Of a DNA stretch of 64,000 bases, positions 46,665-55,529 are shown one piece after another. Position 1 is the stretch's first letter; the number at the start of each line of letters is the position of its first letter. This stretch comes from Bradyrhizobium forestalis (GTDB lineage Bacteria; Pseudomonadota; Alphaproteobacteria; Rhizobiales; Xanthobacteraceae): NCBI RefSeq assembly GCF_002795245.1, contig NZ_PGVG01000016.1, forward strand, positions 62,001 to 126,000. Direction: 5' to 3'. Under the pieces are notes generated by a model. It did not search any database and was not told the DNA's origin. It saw only the letters and a program-made list of their open reading frames with translations. The position numbers were made by a program, and so were the translations under genes.

Positions 46665-47287
46665 TGGCCGCTCCGGCAAAATTCCTGTTCGACACCGACT
46701 TCGCGGCACCCGAGCGGACGACGCGCGAGAAGGCCGCGACCGCAGCCGAGATCGCCCAGAAGGTCGCGGAAGCCGAGGCGCGTGCCTACCAGGAGGGCTT
46801 TGCCGCCGGCCAGCGCGAGGCCAAGGCCGAGAGCGACCGCCGCGTCGCGCTCGCCATGGAAGAGATCAACATCGCAATTCGGGGCGTCGCTTCCGGCATC
46901 GGCAACATCGAGATCAAGATGGAGACCGAGGCGGTCGAGGTCGCGGTCGCGGTGGCGCGCAAGCTGTGCGCCGATCTCATCGCGGCCGAACCGCTCGGCG
47001 AGGTCATCGCGCTGGTCAAGGACTGCTTCTCGCATCTGGTCGCGACGCCGCATCTCGTCGTCCGCATCAACGATGCGCTTTACGACGCCGCGCGCGAAAA
47101 GGTCGAGCGGCTCGCCAAGCAGAGCGGCTTCGAGGGCCGGCTGGTGATCCTGGCCGAGCCGGACATTGCCACCGGCGACTGCCGGATCGAATGGGCCGAT
47201 GGCGGCGTCGTGCTGGAGCGCAGCGCCATCATGGCGAAGATCGATGACATGGTCGGACGCTATATCGCGTCCCGCAGGGGGAGCTAA
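46664..47287 (+). CDS. fliH: Flagellar assembly protein FliH
   Basis: The 207-residue protein regulates the export ATPase FliI. An alanine- and glutamate-rich helical segment with repeated glycine spacing (ARAYQEGFAAGQREAKAE) covers about 40-65. The C-terminal half resembles FliH/V-type ATPase E subunits (VAVAVARKLCADLI, GRLVILAEPDIATGDCRIEW). The ATG overlaps the fliG stop by one base, indicating coupled translation. It sits in the usual position between fliG and fliN. Confidence 0.88.
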   Translation: MAAPAKFLFDTDFAAPERTTREKAATAAEIAQKVAEAEARAYQEGFAAGQREAKAESDRRVALAMEEINIAIRGVASGIGNIEIKMETEAVEVAVAVARKLCADLIAAEPLGEVIALVKDCFSHLVATPHLVVRINDALYDAAREKVERLAKQSGFEGRLVILAEPDIATGDCRIEWADGGVVLERSAIMAKIDDMVGRYIASRRGS

Positions 47288-47290
47288 GCC

Positions 47291-47641
47291 ATGAGCGACA
47301 CTGACGGACAGGTCCCGCTGCCCGATCTGAACGGCCCGATGCCGCCAACCGGCACCGACGTCGGCTACAACGAGGACGAATATGCGGCGCGTGCCGCCGC
47401 CGACCTCGAGGCGGTATTCGACGTTCCGGTGCAGGTCTCGGCCGTGCTCGGCCGCTCCAAGATGGACGTCGGCGAGCTCCTCAAGCTCGGGCCCGGCACC
47501 GTGCTCGAGCTCGATCGGCGCGTCGGCGAAGCCATCGACATCTACGTCAACAACAAGCTGGTCGCCCGCGGCGAGGTCGTCCTGGTCGAGGACAAGCTCG
47601 GCGTGACCATGACGGAAATCATCAAGGCCGAACGCAGCTAG
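47291..47641 (+). CDS. fliN: Flagellar motor switch protein FliN
   Basis: The 116-residue protein forms the base of the C-ring. The SpoA domain spans about 40-112, with VFDVPVQVSAVLGRSKMDVG and GEAIDIYVNNKLVARGEVV. The N-terminal 35 residues are acidic and proline-rich. A GGGGGAG site precedes the ATG, three bases after fliH. Confidence 0.94.
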   Translation: MSDTDGQVPLPDLNGPMPPTGTDVGYNEDEYAARAAADLEAVFDVPVQVSAVLGRSKMDVGELLKLGPGTVLELDRRVGEAIDIYVNNKLVARGEVVLVEDKLGVTMTEIIKAERS

Positions 47642-47692
47642 CGCCACGGAAAATAGAGCGCGGCAGCGCGAACAGACGAACAGGAGACTCAT

Positions 47693-49078
47693 ATGCGGCT
47701 TCTCATCGTTGGCACATTGAAGGGCCAGCTCACCACCGCCACCAAGATCGCGATGGAGAACGGCGCCACCGTGACCCATGCCGAGGATCATGAGCAGGCG
47801 ATGCGCGTGCTGCGCGGCGGCAAGGGCGCCGACCTCCTGCTGGTCGACGTCGCGCTCGACATCCGCGACCTCGTGCTGCGGCTGGAAGCTGAGCACATCC
47901 ACGCCCCGATCGTCGCCTGCGGCATCACCAACGACGCCCGTGCCGCCGTGGCCGCGATCCACGCCGGCGCCAAGGAATACATCCCGCTGCCGCCGGAGCC
48001 GGAGCTGATCGCCGCGGTGCTCGCCGCGGTCGCCAACGATTCCCGCGAGCTGGTCTATCGCGACGAAGCCATGGCAAAGGTGATCAAGCTCGCCCAGCAA
48101 ATCGCGGGCTCGGATGCCTCGGTGATGATCACCGGGGAATCCGGCACGGGTAAGGAAGTGCTGGCCCGCTACGTCCATGCCCGCTCGGCGCGCGCCAAGC
48201 GTCCCTTCATCTCCATCAACTGCGCCGCGATCCCCGAGCACCTCCTGGAATCCGAGCTGTTCGGCCATGAGAAAGGCGCCTTCACCGGCGCGGTCGCCCG
48301 CCGCATCGGCAAGTTCGAGGAAGCGACCGGCGGCACGCTGCTGCTCGACGAAATCTCGGAGATGGACGTCCGCCTGCAATCCAAGCTGCTGCGCGCCATC
48401 CAGGAGCGTGTGATCGACCGCGTCGGCGGCACCAAGCCTGTCGCCGTGGACATCCGCATCATCGCGACCTCGAACCGCAACCTGGCCGAGGCCGTGCGCG
48501 AAGGCACGTTCCGCGAGGACCTGCTGTTCCGCCTCAACGTCGTCAATTTGAAGATCCCGCCGCTGCGCGAGCGCCCGGCCGATATCCTCGAGCTCGCCCA
48601 GCATTTCGTGAAGAAATACGCCGAGGCCAACGGCGTGCCGCTGCGCCCGATCTCGACGGAAGCCCGCCGCGTGCTCTCCGCCAACCGCTGGCAGGGCAAC
48701 GTCCGCGAGCTCGAAAACACCATGCACCGCGCGGTGCTGATGGCGCAGGGCGATGAGATCGGGCCCGACGCCATCATCACGCCGGACGGCGACCGGCTCG
48801 ACCTCGCCAAGACCGCCCCGGCCGTGGCGCATGCCACCATGGCCGCCGAGCAGGTGACGCGCGCGCTGGTGGGACGCACCGTGGCCGACGTCGAGCGCGA
48901 CCTCATCCTGGAGACGCTGAAGCACTGCCTCGGCAACCGCACCCATGCCGCCAACATCCTCGGCATCTCGATCCGTACGCTGCGCAACAAGCTCAACGAA
49001 TACGCCGACGGCGGCATCCCGATCCCGCCTGCGGGAACGCCGGGTGAGTATCCGCGGATGCCGATGGTGGGAGCGTAG
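47693..49078 (+). CDS. flbD: Sigma-54 dependent transcriptional activator FlbD
   Basis: The 461-residue activator belongs to the NtrC group. Its AAA+ domain (about 130-370) carries Walker A GESGTGKE, the sigma-54 contact loop GAFTGA and Walker B GGTLLLDEIS. A C-terminal Fis-type helix-turn-helix contains ILGISIRTLRNKLNEYADGG. The receiver domain (1-115) is degenerate: the acidic pair near residue 10 is replaced (GTLKG) and the conserved lysine is missing, though an aspartate remains in LLVDVALD. Phosphorylation-independent control, as known for Caulobacter FlbD, is therefore likely. It has an AGGAGA site and ends the fli operon; fliK has a matching RpoN promoter. Confidence 0.93.
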   Translation: MRLLIVGTLKGQLTTATKIAMENGATVTHAEDHEQAMRVLRGGKGADLLLVDVALDIRDLVLRLEAEHIHAPIVACGITNDARAAVAAIHAGAKEYIPLPPEPELIAAVLAAVANDSRELVYRDEAMAKVIKLAQQIAGSDASVMITGESGTGKEVLARYVHARSARAKRPFISINCAAIPEHLLESELFGHEKGAFTGAVARRIGKFEEATGGTLLLDEISEMDVRLQSKLLRAIQERVIDRVGGTKPVAVDIRIIATSNRNLAEAVREGTFREDLLFRLNVVNLKIPPLRERPADILELAQHFVKKYAEANGVPLRPISTEARRVLSANRWQGNVRELENTMHRAVLMAQGDEIGPDAIITPDGDRLDLAKTAPAVAHATMAAEQVTRALVGRTVADVERDLILETLKHCLGNRTHAANILGISIRTLRNKLNEYADGGIPIPPAGTPGEYPRMPMVGA

Positions 49079-49104
49079 GCGGCGCCTTCGAAGAAGGTGA
49101 GATG

Positions 49105-49137
49105 CGAATGCCCGGGCCTGGTCCCGGGCATTCGTTT
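49105..49137 (+). terminator. Terminator of the fliF-flbD operon
   Basis: A perfect 12-base stem (CGAATGCCCGGG with CCCGGGCATTCG) around a six-base loop lies 27 bases after the flbD stop, followed by a short T-run. Confidence 0.8.
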
Positions 49138-49163
49138 GCGGACGGTTGCGCTGGCCTGCGCCC

Positions 49164-49289
49164 CGTCATCCTGAGGTGCGGTGCGCGCGATGCAAGAGCA
49201 TCGCGCGCGGAGCCTCGAAGGATGAACGGCCACAGTCGGGCCGTCGCCCTTCGAGGGCCGCTGAAGAAGCGGCCACCTCAGGGTGACGG
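49164..49289. repeat. Intergenic palindromic repeat
   Basis: The unit opens with CGTCATCCTGAGGTG and closes with its inverse CACCTCAGGGTGACG, with a GCGCGCGATG hairpin and CCTCGAAGGATGAAC inside. It resembles the repeat at 60719-60850. No gene lies within the 310-base gap. Confidence 0.75.
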
Positions 49290-49388
49290 ATAACTCAGCA
49301 CACAGCGCAGAGCCGCATCGCATCCGGCGACTAGGTGCTCCCCGGGGCAGGCTTTATAACGCCGCATGACAACAACGCGAGGATAAAC

Positions 49389-50537
49389 ATGGCTGAAGCT
49401 CAAATCACGGATTGGCTGGCGTCGCAGAAGCAGGCGATGATTGATCTCTTGCGCGACGTCGTGAGCATCGATTCCGGATCCTACGACAAGGCAGGCGTCG
49501 ATGCGGTCGGTGTGCGGTTCGAGCGGCATTTTGCCGAGCACGGCATTCCGTTCCGGCGCGAAAGCCACAGCACGTTTGGCGACGCGATCCATGCCGAGGT
49601 GGCAAAGCCCGGCAGCAACGAGAAGCCGGTGCTGTTGATGGGGCATCGCGACACCGTGTTCGGCAAGGGCGAGGCCGGGCGGCGTCCGTTCACGATTCGA
49701 GATGGCCGCGCCTATGGACCCGGCGTCGCCGACATGAAGTCCGGCCTCGTCATGAACGTGTTCGTGGCGACGGCCTTCCACAAGTTCGGCGGCGCACCGC
49801 ATCCGATCAAGGTGCTGATCACCTCGGACGAAGAGATCGGCTCGCCCTCCTCGCGCCCGGTGATCGAACGCGAGGGGCGCTCGGCGCGCGCCGTGTTCAA
49901 TTCCGAGCCGGGCCGTCCCACCGGCAACGTCGTCACTGGGCGCAAGGGCGGCATCTTCATGCACATGGCCATCACCGGCAAGGCCGCGCATTCCGGCGCG
50001 AACTTCGCTGCGGGCGTCAGCGCGATCGGCGAGCTCGCGCACAAGATCGTACAGATCCATGCGCTGACCAATCTTGACAAGGGCATCACGCTCAATGTCG
50101 GCCTCGTCTCCGGCGGGCAGTCCGTCAACACGACGGCGCCTTACGCCGAAGGCCAGATCGATCTGCGCTATGTCGATCCCGCCGACCGCGCGAGGATCAT
50201 GGCCGCGATCGAAAAGATCGTCGCGACCTCCTACGTGCCGGGCACGAGCGCGACGCTCACCATCAAGGGCGAGTTCGTGCCGGTGGTGCAGAGCGCGGAG
50301 TCGAAGGCGCTGTTCGAAAAATATCAGGCCGCCGCAAGACAGGTCGGCCTCACCACGCTGCAGGGCGAGTTCTCCGGCGGCTGCGCCGATTCCGGCTTCA
50401 CCGCCGCTGTGGGCACGCCGACGATCTGCGGCCTCGGACCCGTCGGCGGCCTCGCGCATACGCCGGAAGAATATCTCGAGGTCGACAGCATCGTGCCGCG
50501 CGCACAAGCGCTGGCGCTGGCGATTTTGCGGGGGTGA
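49389..50537 (+). CDS. M20-family zinc metallopeptidase (glutamate carboxypeptidase type)
   Basis: The 382-residue enzyme belongs to the M20 family (carboxypeptidase G2, ArgE, DapE group). Metal-binding motifs are MGHRDTVFGKG (His-x-Asp), GPGVADMKSG (bridging Asp), TSDEEIGS (Glu-Glu) and the late GGLAHTPEEYLEV (His). A dimerisation domain sits at about 175-285 (GKAAHSGANFAAGVSA). The ATG at 49389 has a GAGG site and gives the family length. Whether it cleaves folate-glutamate, acylated amino acids or peptides cannot be told. It stands alone. Confidence 0.88.
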   Translation: MAEAQITDWLASQKQAMIDLLRDVVSIDSGSYDKAGVDAVGVRFERHFAEHGIPFRRESHSTFGDAIHAEVAKPGSNEKPVLLMGHRDTVFGKGEAGRRPFTIRDGRAYGPGVADMKSGLVMNVFVATAFHKFGGAPHPIKVLITSDEEIGSPSSRPVIEREGRSARAVFNSEPGRPTGNVVTGRKGGIFMHMAITGKAAHSGANFAAGVSAIGELAHKIVQIHALTNLDKGITLNVGLVSGGQSVNTTAPYAEGQIDLRYVDPADRARIMAAIEKIVATSYVPGTSATLTIKGEFVPVVQSAESKALFEKYQAAARQVGLTTLQGEFSGGCADSGFTAAVGTPTICGLGPVGGLAHTPEEYLEVDSIVPRAQALALAILRG

Positions 50538-50546
50538 ACGCAGGTG

Positions 50547-50640
50547 CCGTAGGGTGGGCAAAGCGAAGCGTGCCCACCACTTCTGCCATCGCGGAAAGAT
50601 GGTGGGCACGGCGCAAGTGCGCCTTTGCCCACCCTACGGG
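50547..50640. repeat. Long inverted repeat downstream of the M20 peptidase
   Basis: CCGTAGGGTGGGCAAAG at the left is inverted as CTTTGCCCACCCTACGG at the right; inner arms GCGTGCCCACCA and TGGTGGGCACGGC pair as well. It lies between two converging genes and may end transcription in both directions. Confidence 0.85.
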
Positions 50641-50661
50641 ACCTACGAGACCTCCCGAGCC

Positions 50662-50817
50662 TTACGAATAACTCGGCGCGTCGGGCTTGCGGAAGATGTG
50701 GATGGGATCGCCCGGCACGATCGGCTGGCCGCTGAACGTCGCGTAGGCGTAGAGCGCGAGATAGGCGATCGCGAGCGCACCAATGGCGTAGAAGACCCAG
50801 GTCGCCACGCGCTTCAT
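50662..50817 (-). CDS. Small single-span membrane protein (51 residues)
   Basis: The product begins MKRVATWVFYAIGALAIAYL, one membrane segment with a basic N-terminus, followed by a polar tail that ends in a serine-tyrosine-serine triplet. A GGAGCGGAACG site precedes the ATG at 50817. It lies about 95 bases downstream of the flavin reductase on the same strand and may be the last gene of the ssu operon. The function is unknown. Confidence 0.55.
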   Translation of the reverse strand: MKRVATWVFYAIGALAIAYLALYAYATFSGQPIVPGDPIHIFRKPDAPSYS

Positions 50818-50911
50818 CGTTCCGCTCCATTGCCGTCCCGGCGGGAAGGCCGAGGTGCTTCTAGAGCGACGACGAGAAAAAGACCAGCCTTGCGCGAGGG
50901 GACGGCGGCGA

Positions 50912-51493
50912 TCAAATGCCGCGGCGGCCGCGCGCGGGAACGCTGACGTCGGCGAGCCTTGCGGCGTCCTCGTCCTGGTCGACCGCCACGTACTGGCCAT
51001 GCCAGTAAGCGAGTGCCGCATTGCGCGTCGAGTTCCTGACGTCCCTGACGCGGCCGATGACGATGCCGTGCGAATGCCGCTCGACGATCTCCTCGACCTC
51101 GCAGTCGAACACCGACAACGCACCGACCAGCAGCGGAACGCCCGAGACCGACGTGATCCACTGCGCGCCCGCGAAACGATCGGCGCCCTTCAACCCGCCC
51201 TTGCCGGCAAAGCGCTCGGCAATGTCGAGCTGGTCGGCGTTGAGAATGTTGACGCCGAAGGCGCCGTGGCGGCGGATCAGCGGAAACGACGAGGCGTCGC
51301 GATTGATGCTGACCAGCAGCGTCGGCGGCTCGACCGACAGGGAGGTGACCGAGGTCACGGTCATGCCGGTGATGTCCCTGCCCCGCCCGGCGGTGATGAC
51401 GCTGACGCCGCCGGTGAGGTGGCGCATGGCGCCGCGGAAATCGGCGGACGAGACGGGGATTTCAGTCATGAGATCGCGGGGCACTACATTCAT
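50912..51493 (-). CDS. NAD(P)H-dependent flavin reductase (probable FMNH2 supplier for SsuD)
   Basis: The 193-residue protein is of the flavin reductase-like, FMN-binding split-barrel family (HpaC group). It contains FRGAMRHLTGGVSVITAGRG near the N-terminus, GMTVTSVTSLSVEPPTLLVS and FGVNILNADQLDIAERFAGK. SsuD needs reduced FMN, so its place 33 bases after ssuB makes it the likely partner, replacing the unrelated SsuE. A GGGGAG site precedes the ATG at 51493; ATG at 51469 is an alternative. Assignment to the ssu pathway is by context. Confidence 0.85.
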   Translation of the reverse strand: MNVVPRDLMTEIPVSSADFRGAMRHLTGGVSVITAGRGRDITGMTVTSVTSLSVEPPTLLVSINRDASSFPLIRRHGAFGVNILNADQLDIAERFAGKGGLKGADRFAGAQWITSVSGVPLLVGALSVFDCEVEEIVERHSHGIVIGRVRDVRNSTRNAALAYWHGQYVAVDQDEDAARLADVSVPARGRRGI

Positions 51494-51526
51494 GGCGTTG
51501 CTCCCCGCAAGCGGGGTTCCCTGTAT

Positions 51527-52378
51527 TTAGGTACGATCGTCCGCCGACAACAGGTGGCTCAGGATCGAGCCTTCGAGGCCGGCAAGCTCGGCCGAGCCGC
51601 GCTGGCGCGGCCTGCCTGCGTTAACCACGACGTCATGGGCAATCCGGCCCTCCTCGATCACAAGCACCCGGTCTGCCAGGGCGACCGCCTCCGAGACATC
51701 GTGGGTGACCAGGATCGCCGTAAACCCCTGGTCGCGCCAGACCCGCTCCAGGAGGCGCTGCATCGAGATGCGGGTCAGCGCGTCCAGCGCGCCGAGCGGC
51801 TCGTCGAAGGCGAGCACGCGCGGACGAGAGACCAGCGCGCGGCCGAGCGCGACGCGCTGCTTCTGGCCGCCCGAGAGCACCGAAGGCCACTGGTCGCGCT
51901 TGTCGGCGAGGCCGACCTCGGTCAACGCCTTTTCGGCGCGGGCATGCGCATCGCCGGACGCACGATCGCGGCCGAGGCCGACCTCGACATTGGCGAGCAC
52001 GCGGGCCCAGGGCAGCAGCCGCGGCTCCTGGAACATCACGCGGATGTCCTCGGGCTGGATGTCCCTTGGCTCAAAGTCCTGGCCGAAGCTGATGCTGCCG
52101 GCATCGATCTTGTCGAGGCCTGCGATCAGGCGCAGCAGCGTGCTCTTGCCGCAGCCGCTCTTGCCGACGATCGCGACGAACTGGCCGGCGGGGATATGCA
52201 GGTCGACGCCGCGCAGCACTTCGTTGTCGCCGAAGGACTTTCGCAGGCCGCGGATGCTGAGCGGCAGGCCGGTGGTCTGCGCCGGCCGCTCCTCGCGCAC
52301 CACGCGGGCGTGTGGCGCGAAATTGGCGCGGCTGGCGAGCTCGGTCTCGGGAAGGGAGGTACGAAGCGCTGTCTGCAT
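51527..52378 (-). CDS. ssuB: Aliphatic sulfonate ABC transporter ATP-binding protein
   Basis: The 283-residue ATPase energises sulfonate import. Walker A is VGKSGCGKSTLLRLIAG, the signature is LSGGQKQRVALGRALVS and Walker B is VLAFDEPLGALD. It resembles nitrate/taurine/sulfonate-type ATPases. A short variable N-terminal extension precedes the core. The ATG at 52378 is taken as start; an in-frame TTG at 52402 overlaps the ssuC stop and is possible. Confidence 0.92.
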   Translation of the reverse strand: MQTALRTSLPETELASRANFAPHARVVREERPAQTTGLPLSIRGLRKSFGDNEVLRGVDLHIPAGQFVAIVGKSGCGKSTLLRLIAGLDKIDAGSISFGQDFEPRDIQPEDIRVMFQEPRLLPWARVLANVEVGLGRDRASGDAHARAEKALTEVGLADKRDQWPSVLSGGQKQRVALGRALVSRPRVLAFDEPLGALDALTRISMQRLLERVWRDQGFTAILVTHDVSEAVALADRVLVIEEGRIAHDVVVNAGRPRQRGSAELAGLEGSILSHLLSADDRT

Positions 52379-52398
52379 GTGATTCCCAGTATTTCTGC

Positions 52399-53205
52399 TC
52401 AACGTTTCTGGAAGGCGGGGTGCCAGGCGAGCGTCGCCCGCTCCAGCACGCGGGAGGCGCTGTCGGCGAGCTTGCCGAGCAGGGCGTAGATCAGGATCGA
52501 AAGCACGACGACGTCGATCAGCATGAACTCACGCGCCTGCATCGCCATGTAGCCAAGCCCTGAGGACGCCGCGATGGTTTCGGCGACGATCAGCGTCAGC
52601 CACATGATGCCGAGCGCGAAGCGGATGCCGACGAAGATCGACGGCAGCGCGCCCGGGAAGATCACGCGGCGGAACAATTCGCCGTCGGTCATGCCGTAGA
52701 TGCGGCCCATCTCGATCAGCTGCGGGTCGACGGTGCGGATGCCGTGCAGCGTGTTGAGATAGATCGGGAAGAACACGCCCAGCGCCACCAGGAAGAGTTT
52801 TGCGCTCTCGTCGATGCCGAACCAGAGGATGACCAGCGGGATCAGCGCCAGATGCGGCACGTTGCGCACCATCTGCAGCGTGGTGTCGGTGAGCTTGGCC
52901 GAGAGCTGCGACAGGCCGTTGGCAAGGCCGAAGGCGAAGCCGATGCTGCCGCCGATCAAAAAGCCGATCGAGGCGCGCCAGAACGAGACCCAGATGTTGC
53001 GGACCAGCTCGCCGGAGAGCAGCAGCTTCCAGCCGGCCAGCGCGACGTCGCTCGGCGCCGGCAGCACGCGCGTCGGCACGAAGCCGGCGACGCTCGCGAC
53101 CTGCCAGATCGCGATGATGGCGAGCGGCACGATCCACTGGATCAAGCCGTCGACCCGCGGCAGGCGGAGGCTGCGCGGGAGCGAGATGCTGTCGATCAGG
53201 CTCAT
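52399..53205 (-). CDS. ssuC: Aliphatic sulfonate ABC transporter permease
   Basis: The 268-residue protein has about six membrane segments. The loop contacting the ATPase reads RIYGMTDGELFRRVIFPGALP in the expected place (about 180-200). It starts MSLIDSISLPRSLRLPRVDG at 53205, with its ATG overlapping the ssuD stop (ATGA), and runs up to ssuB. Upstream open frame to 53487 is a shadow of ssuD. Confidence 0.93.
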   Translation of the reverse strand: MSLIDSISLPRSLRLPRVDGLIQWIVPLAIIAIWQVASVAGFVPTRVLPAPSDVALAGWKLLLSGELVRNIWVSFWRASIGFLIGGSIGFAFGLANGLSQLSAKLTDTTLQMVRNVPHLALIPLVILWFGIDESAKLFLVALGVFFPIYLNTLHGIRTVDPQLIEMGRIYGMTDGELFRRVIFPGALPSIFVGIRFALGIMWLTLIVAETIAASSGLGYMAMQAREFMLIDVVVLSILIYALLGKLADSASRVLERATLAWHPAFQKR

Positions 53206-54365
53206 GACTGCGACACCCGGTGCTGCGGACGGAAATCGCTGCCGACCGTCTCGCCAAACGGACCGCCGTTGAAGTGCAGCCTGGCCACGTTGCTCGGCTG
53301 CTCCAGCGCGAGCAGCGGGAACACCAGCTCGGCGAAGCGGTAGGCCTCCTCCAGATGCGGATAGCCCGACATGATGAAGGTATCGATGCCGAGATCCTGA
53401 TACTCCCTGATGCGCGCCGCGACGGTCCGGGCGTCGCCGACCAGCGCGGTGCCGGCGCCGCCGCGGACGAGGCCGACGCCGGCCCACAGGTTCGGCGCGA
53501 TCTCGAGCCTGTCGCGCTTGCCGCCATGAAGCTGCGCCATGCGCTGCTGGCCGACGGAATCCATGCGGGCAAAGTTCTTCTGCGCCAGCGCGATGGTGTC
53601 GTCGCTGACATGCCTGATCAGTTCGTTCGCGGCGCGCCAGGCCTCCTCATTGGTCTCGCGGACGATGACGTGAAGACGGATACCGAAGGAGAGTTTTCGG
53701 CCACGCGCGCTGGCGACTTCCCTCACCTTGGCGATCTTCTCCGCAACCAAAGCCGGCGGCTCGCCCCAGGTGAGATATTTGTCGACGGTGTCGACGGCGA
53801 CGTCGATGCCGGCATCGGACGAGCCGCCGAAATAGAGCGGCGGCCGCGGCGACTGAACGGGAGGAAACAGCAGCTTGCCGCCCTCGACATGGATGTGCTT
53901 GCCCTCGACATTCACCGTCTTGCCGGCGAGCAGATCGCCATAGACGTTGAGGAACTCGCGGGTGACTTCGTAGCGCTCGTCGTGAGCGAGGAAGACGCCG
54001 TCGCCCCTGTTCTCGACGGGATCGCCGCCGGTGACGACATTGACGAGCAGCCGGCCATTGGTGACGCGGTCGAGCGTCGCCGTCATGCGCGCCGCCACGC
54101 TTGGCGATTGCAGGCCGGGCCTCACCGCCACGAGGTAGCGCAGCCGCTCGGTGAACGGCGCGACGCTGGACGCGACGATCCAGGAATCCTCGCAGGACCG
54201 CCCCGTCGGCAGCAGCACGCCGAAATAGCCGAGCTGATCGGCGGCCTGCGCGACCTGGCGCAGATAGTTGAAATTGACCTCGCGGCCGCCGATGCCGGTG
54301 CCGAGATAGCGGCCGTCACCGTGCGTCGGCAGGAACCAGAGGATGTTGGTGCCGGGTTGGCTCAT
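53202..54365 (-). CDS. ssuD: FMNH2-dependent alkanesulfonate monooxygenase
   Basis: The 387-residue enzyme cleaves alkanesulfonates to an aldehyde and sulfite using reduced FMN and oxygen. It is of the luciferase-like fold and matches SsuD over its length: NILWFLPTHGDGRYLGT at the N-terminus, CEDSWIVASSVAPFTERLRY with the active-site cysteine, VNVVTGGDPVENRGDGVFL and PLYFGGSSDAGIDVA. It sits between ssuA and ssuC and is translationally coupled to ssuC. Confidence 0.95.
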   Translation of the reverse strand: MSQPGTNILWFLPTHGDGRYLGTGIGGREVNFNYLRQVAQAADQLGYFGVLLPTGRSCEDSWIVASSVAPFTERLRYLVAVRPGLQSPSVAARMTATLDRVTNGRLLVNVVTGGDPVENRGDGVFLAHDERYEVTREFLNVYGDLLAGKTVNVEGKHIHVEGGKLLFPPVQSPRPPLYFGGSSDAGIDVAVDTVDKYLTWGEPPALVAEKIAKVREVASARGRKLSFGIRLHVIVRETNEEAWRAANELIRHVSDDTIALAQKNFARMDSVGQQRMAQLHGGKRDRLEIAPNLWAGVGLVRGGAGTALVGDARTVAARIREYQDLGIDTFIMSGYPHLEEAYRFAELVFPLLALEQPSNVARLHFNGGPFGETVGSDFRPQHRVSQS

Positions 54366-54375
54366 CGATGTGCCC

Positions 54376-54462
54376 CTAGCCGTAAGTCGTGCCGACGGCG
54401 GCGGCGACGATGCCGATCGACAGCACGATGGCGGCGATCACGCGTTGAACGATACGCTTCAT
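54376..54462 (-). CDS. 28-residue hydrophobic peptide between ssuA and ssuD
   Basis: A short frame from an ATG at 54462 begins MKRIVQRVIAAIVLSIGIVA: a basic start and one membrane-spanning stretch, ending ten bases before the ssuD start. An AAGG site eight bases upstream supports translation. Its position inside a tight operon argues that it is real. The function is unknown; a membrane-associated regulator or a translational coupling element are possible. Confidence 0.55.
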   Translation of the reverse strand: MKRIVQRVIAAIVLSIGIVAAAVGTTYG

Positions 54463-54500
54463 GTTCAGACCTTTTTGGATGGGAAGATCAGTCGGCACGA

Positions 54501-55451
54501 TCAGGCTGCCGGGTTGCGCCAGACGATGTCGCGGATGACGATCGGCTTCGGGATCAGGCCGAGCTTGTGGAAGCGGTCGGCGACGCCCTGCTGGGTGGCG
54601 ACGATGTCGTCGGTGACGGGACCGACCACGAAGTTCGCGCGATTGGCGGCGACGGTCTGGATGTCCAAGGGGACGCCGGTGATCGCGGCGAGCGATTTGG
54701 CGACCTCGTCGCGGTGCTGCTCGGCCCATTTTCCGGCCGCAGTGGTGACGTCGACGATCTGCTGCAGGATCGCGCCGTGGTTCTTCGCGAAGTCGCGATT
54801 GGCGATGTAGAAGGAGTTGGTCTTGGTGACCTCGCGCGAATTGATCAGGATGCGGCCGTTCTGCCTGGTCTCGCCGATCGCGAAATAGGGATCCCAGATC
54901 GCCCAGGCCTCGATGCTGCCATTGGCGAAGGCGGGGCCGGCGTCCGGCGGCGTCAGATAGACCGGCGTGATGTCGGCATAGGTCAGGCCGCCCTTTTCCA
55001 GCGTCTGCACCACGATGTTGTGGGCGCTGGAGCCCTTGGTGAATCCGATACGCTTGCCCTTCAGCTCAGTGATGTCGCGGATCGGCGAATCCCTGGGCAC
55101 CAGGATGCCCTGGCCGTTGGTGATCGGCTGCCCCGCGGCATAGACGATCGCAGCTCCCGCCGCCTGCGCGAACACCGGCGGGGAATCGCCGACCGCGCCG
55201 AAATCGACGCTGCCGACATTCATCGCCTCCATCATCGGCGGGCCCGAGGAGAACTCGATCCATTTCACCTCGATGCCTCGTGGCGTGAAATGTTTTTCCA
55301 GGGCCGCCTGCTGCCGCGTGATGACCAGCACGCCGGTCTTCTGGTAGCCGATGCGAATTTCCTTCACCGCGCCTTGCGCGGATGCAGGCGCAGACAGCGC
55401 CGCCAGCGCAGCAGTCCCGGCAGATAGTTTGAGAAAGTCCCGACGTCGCAT
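54501..55451 (-). CDS. ssuA: Aliphatic sulfonate ABC transporter substrate-binding protein
   Basis: The 316-residue periplasmic protein captures sulfonates for SsuBC. It starts MRRRDFLKLSAGTAALAALS, with an RRDFLK Tat motif and an ASAQ cleavage region. The mature part has the sulfonate-binding family pattern: IRIGYQKTGVLVITR, SSGPPMMEAMNVGSVDFGAV and KGSSAHNIVVQTLEKGGL. The ATG at 55451 has a GGGAG site; two upstream in-frame ATGs are rejected. It is the first gene of the ssu operon. Confidence 0.93.
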   Translation of the reverse strand: MRRRDFLKLSAGTAALAALSAPASAQGAVKEIRIGYQKTGVLVITRQQAALEKHFTPRGIEVKWIEFSSGPPMMEAMNVGSVDFGAVGDSPPVFAQAAGAAIVYAAGQPITNGQGILVPRDSPIRDITELKGKRIGFTKGSSAHNIVVQTLEKGGLTYADITPVYLTPPDAGPAFANGSIEAWAIWDPYFAIGETRQNGRILINSREVTKTNSFYIANRDFAKNHGAILQQIVDVTTAAGKWAEQHRDEVAKSLAAITGVPLDIQTVAANRANFVVGPVTDDIVATQQGVADRFHKLGLIPKPIVIRDIVWRNPAA

Positions 55452-55529
55452 TCCACACTCCCGGCCGTCAGCGGCCGTCATCATTCATCTTTCAGGAATG
55501 ATGGTGCGGGTGATCGGAGGTGTCGAGAC

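Noticed and set aside
46019..48946. A 975-codon open frame on the minus strand across fliG-flbD
   Set aside because: It is a high-GC shadow of the flagellar genes; the plus-strand proteins are clear family members.
53220..55427. A 735-codon open frame on the plus strand across ssuD and ssuA
   Set aside because: It is an antisense shadow; the minus-strand ssu proteins are unmistakable.
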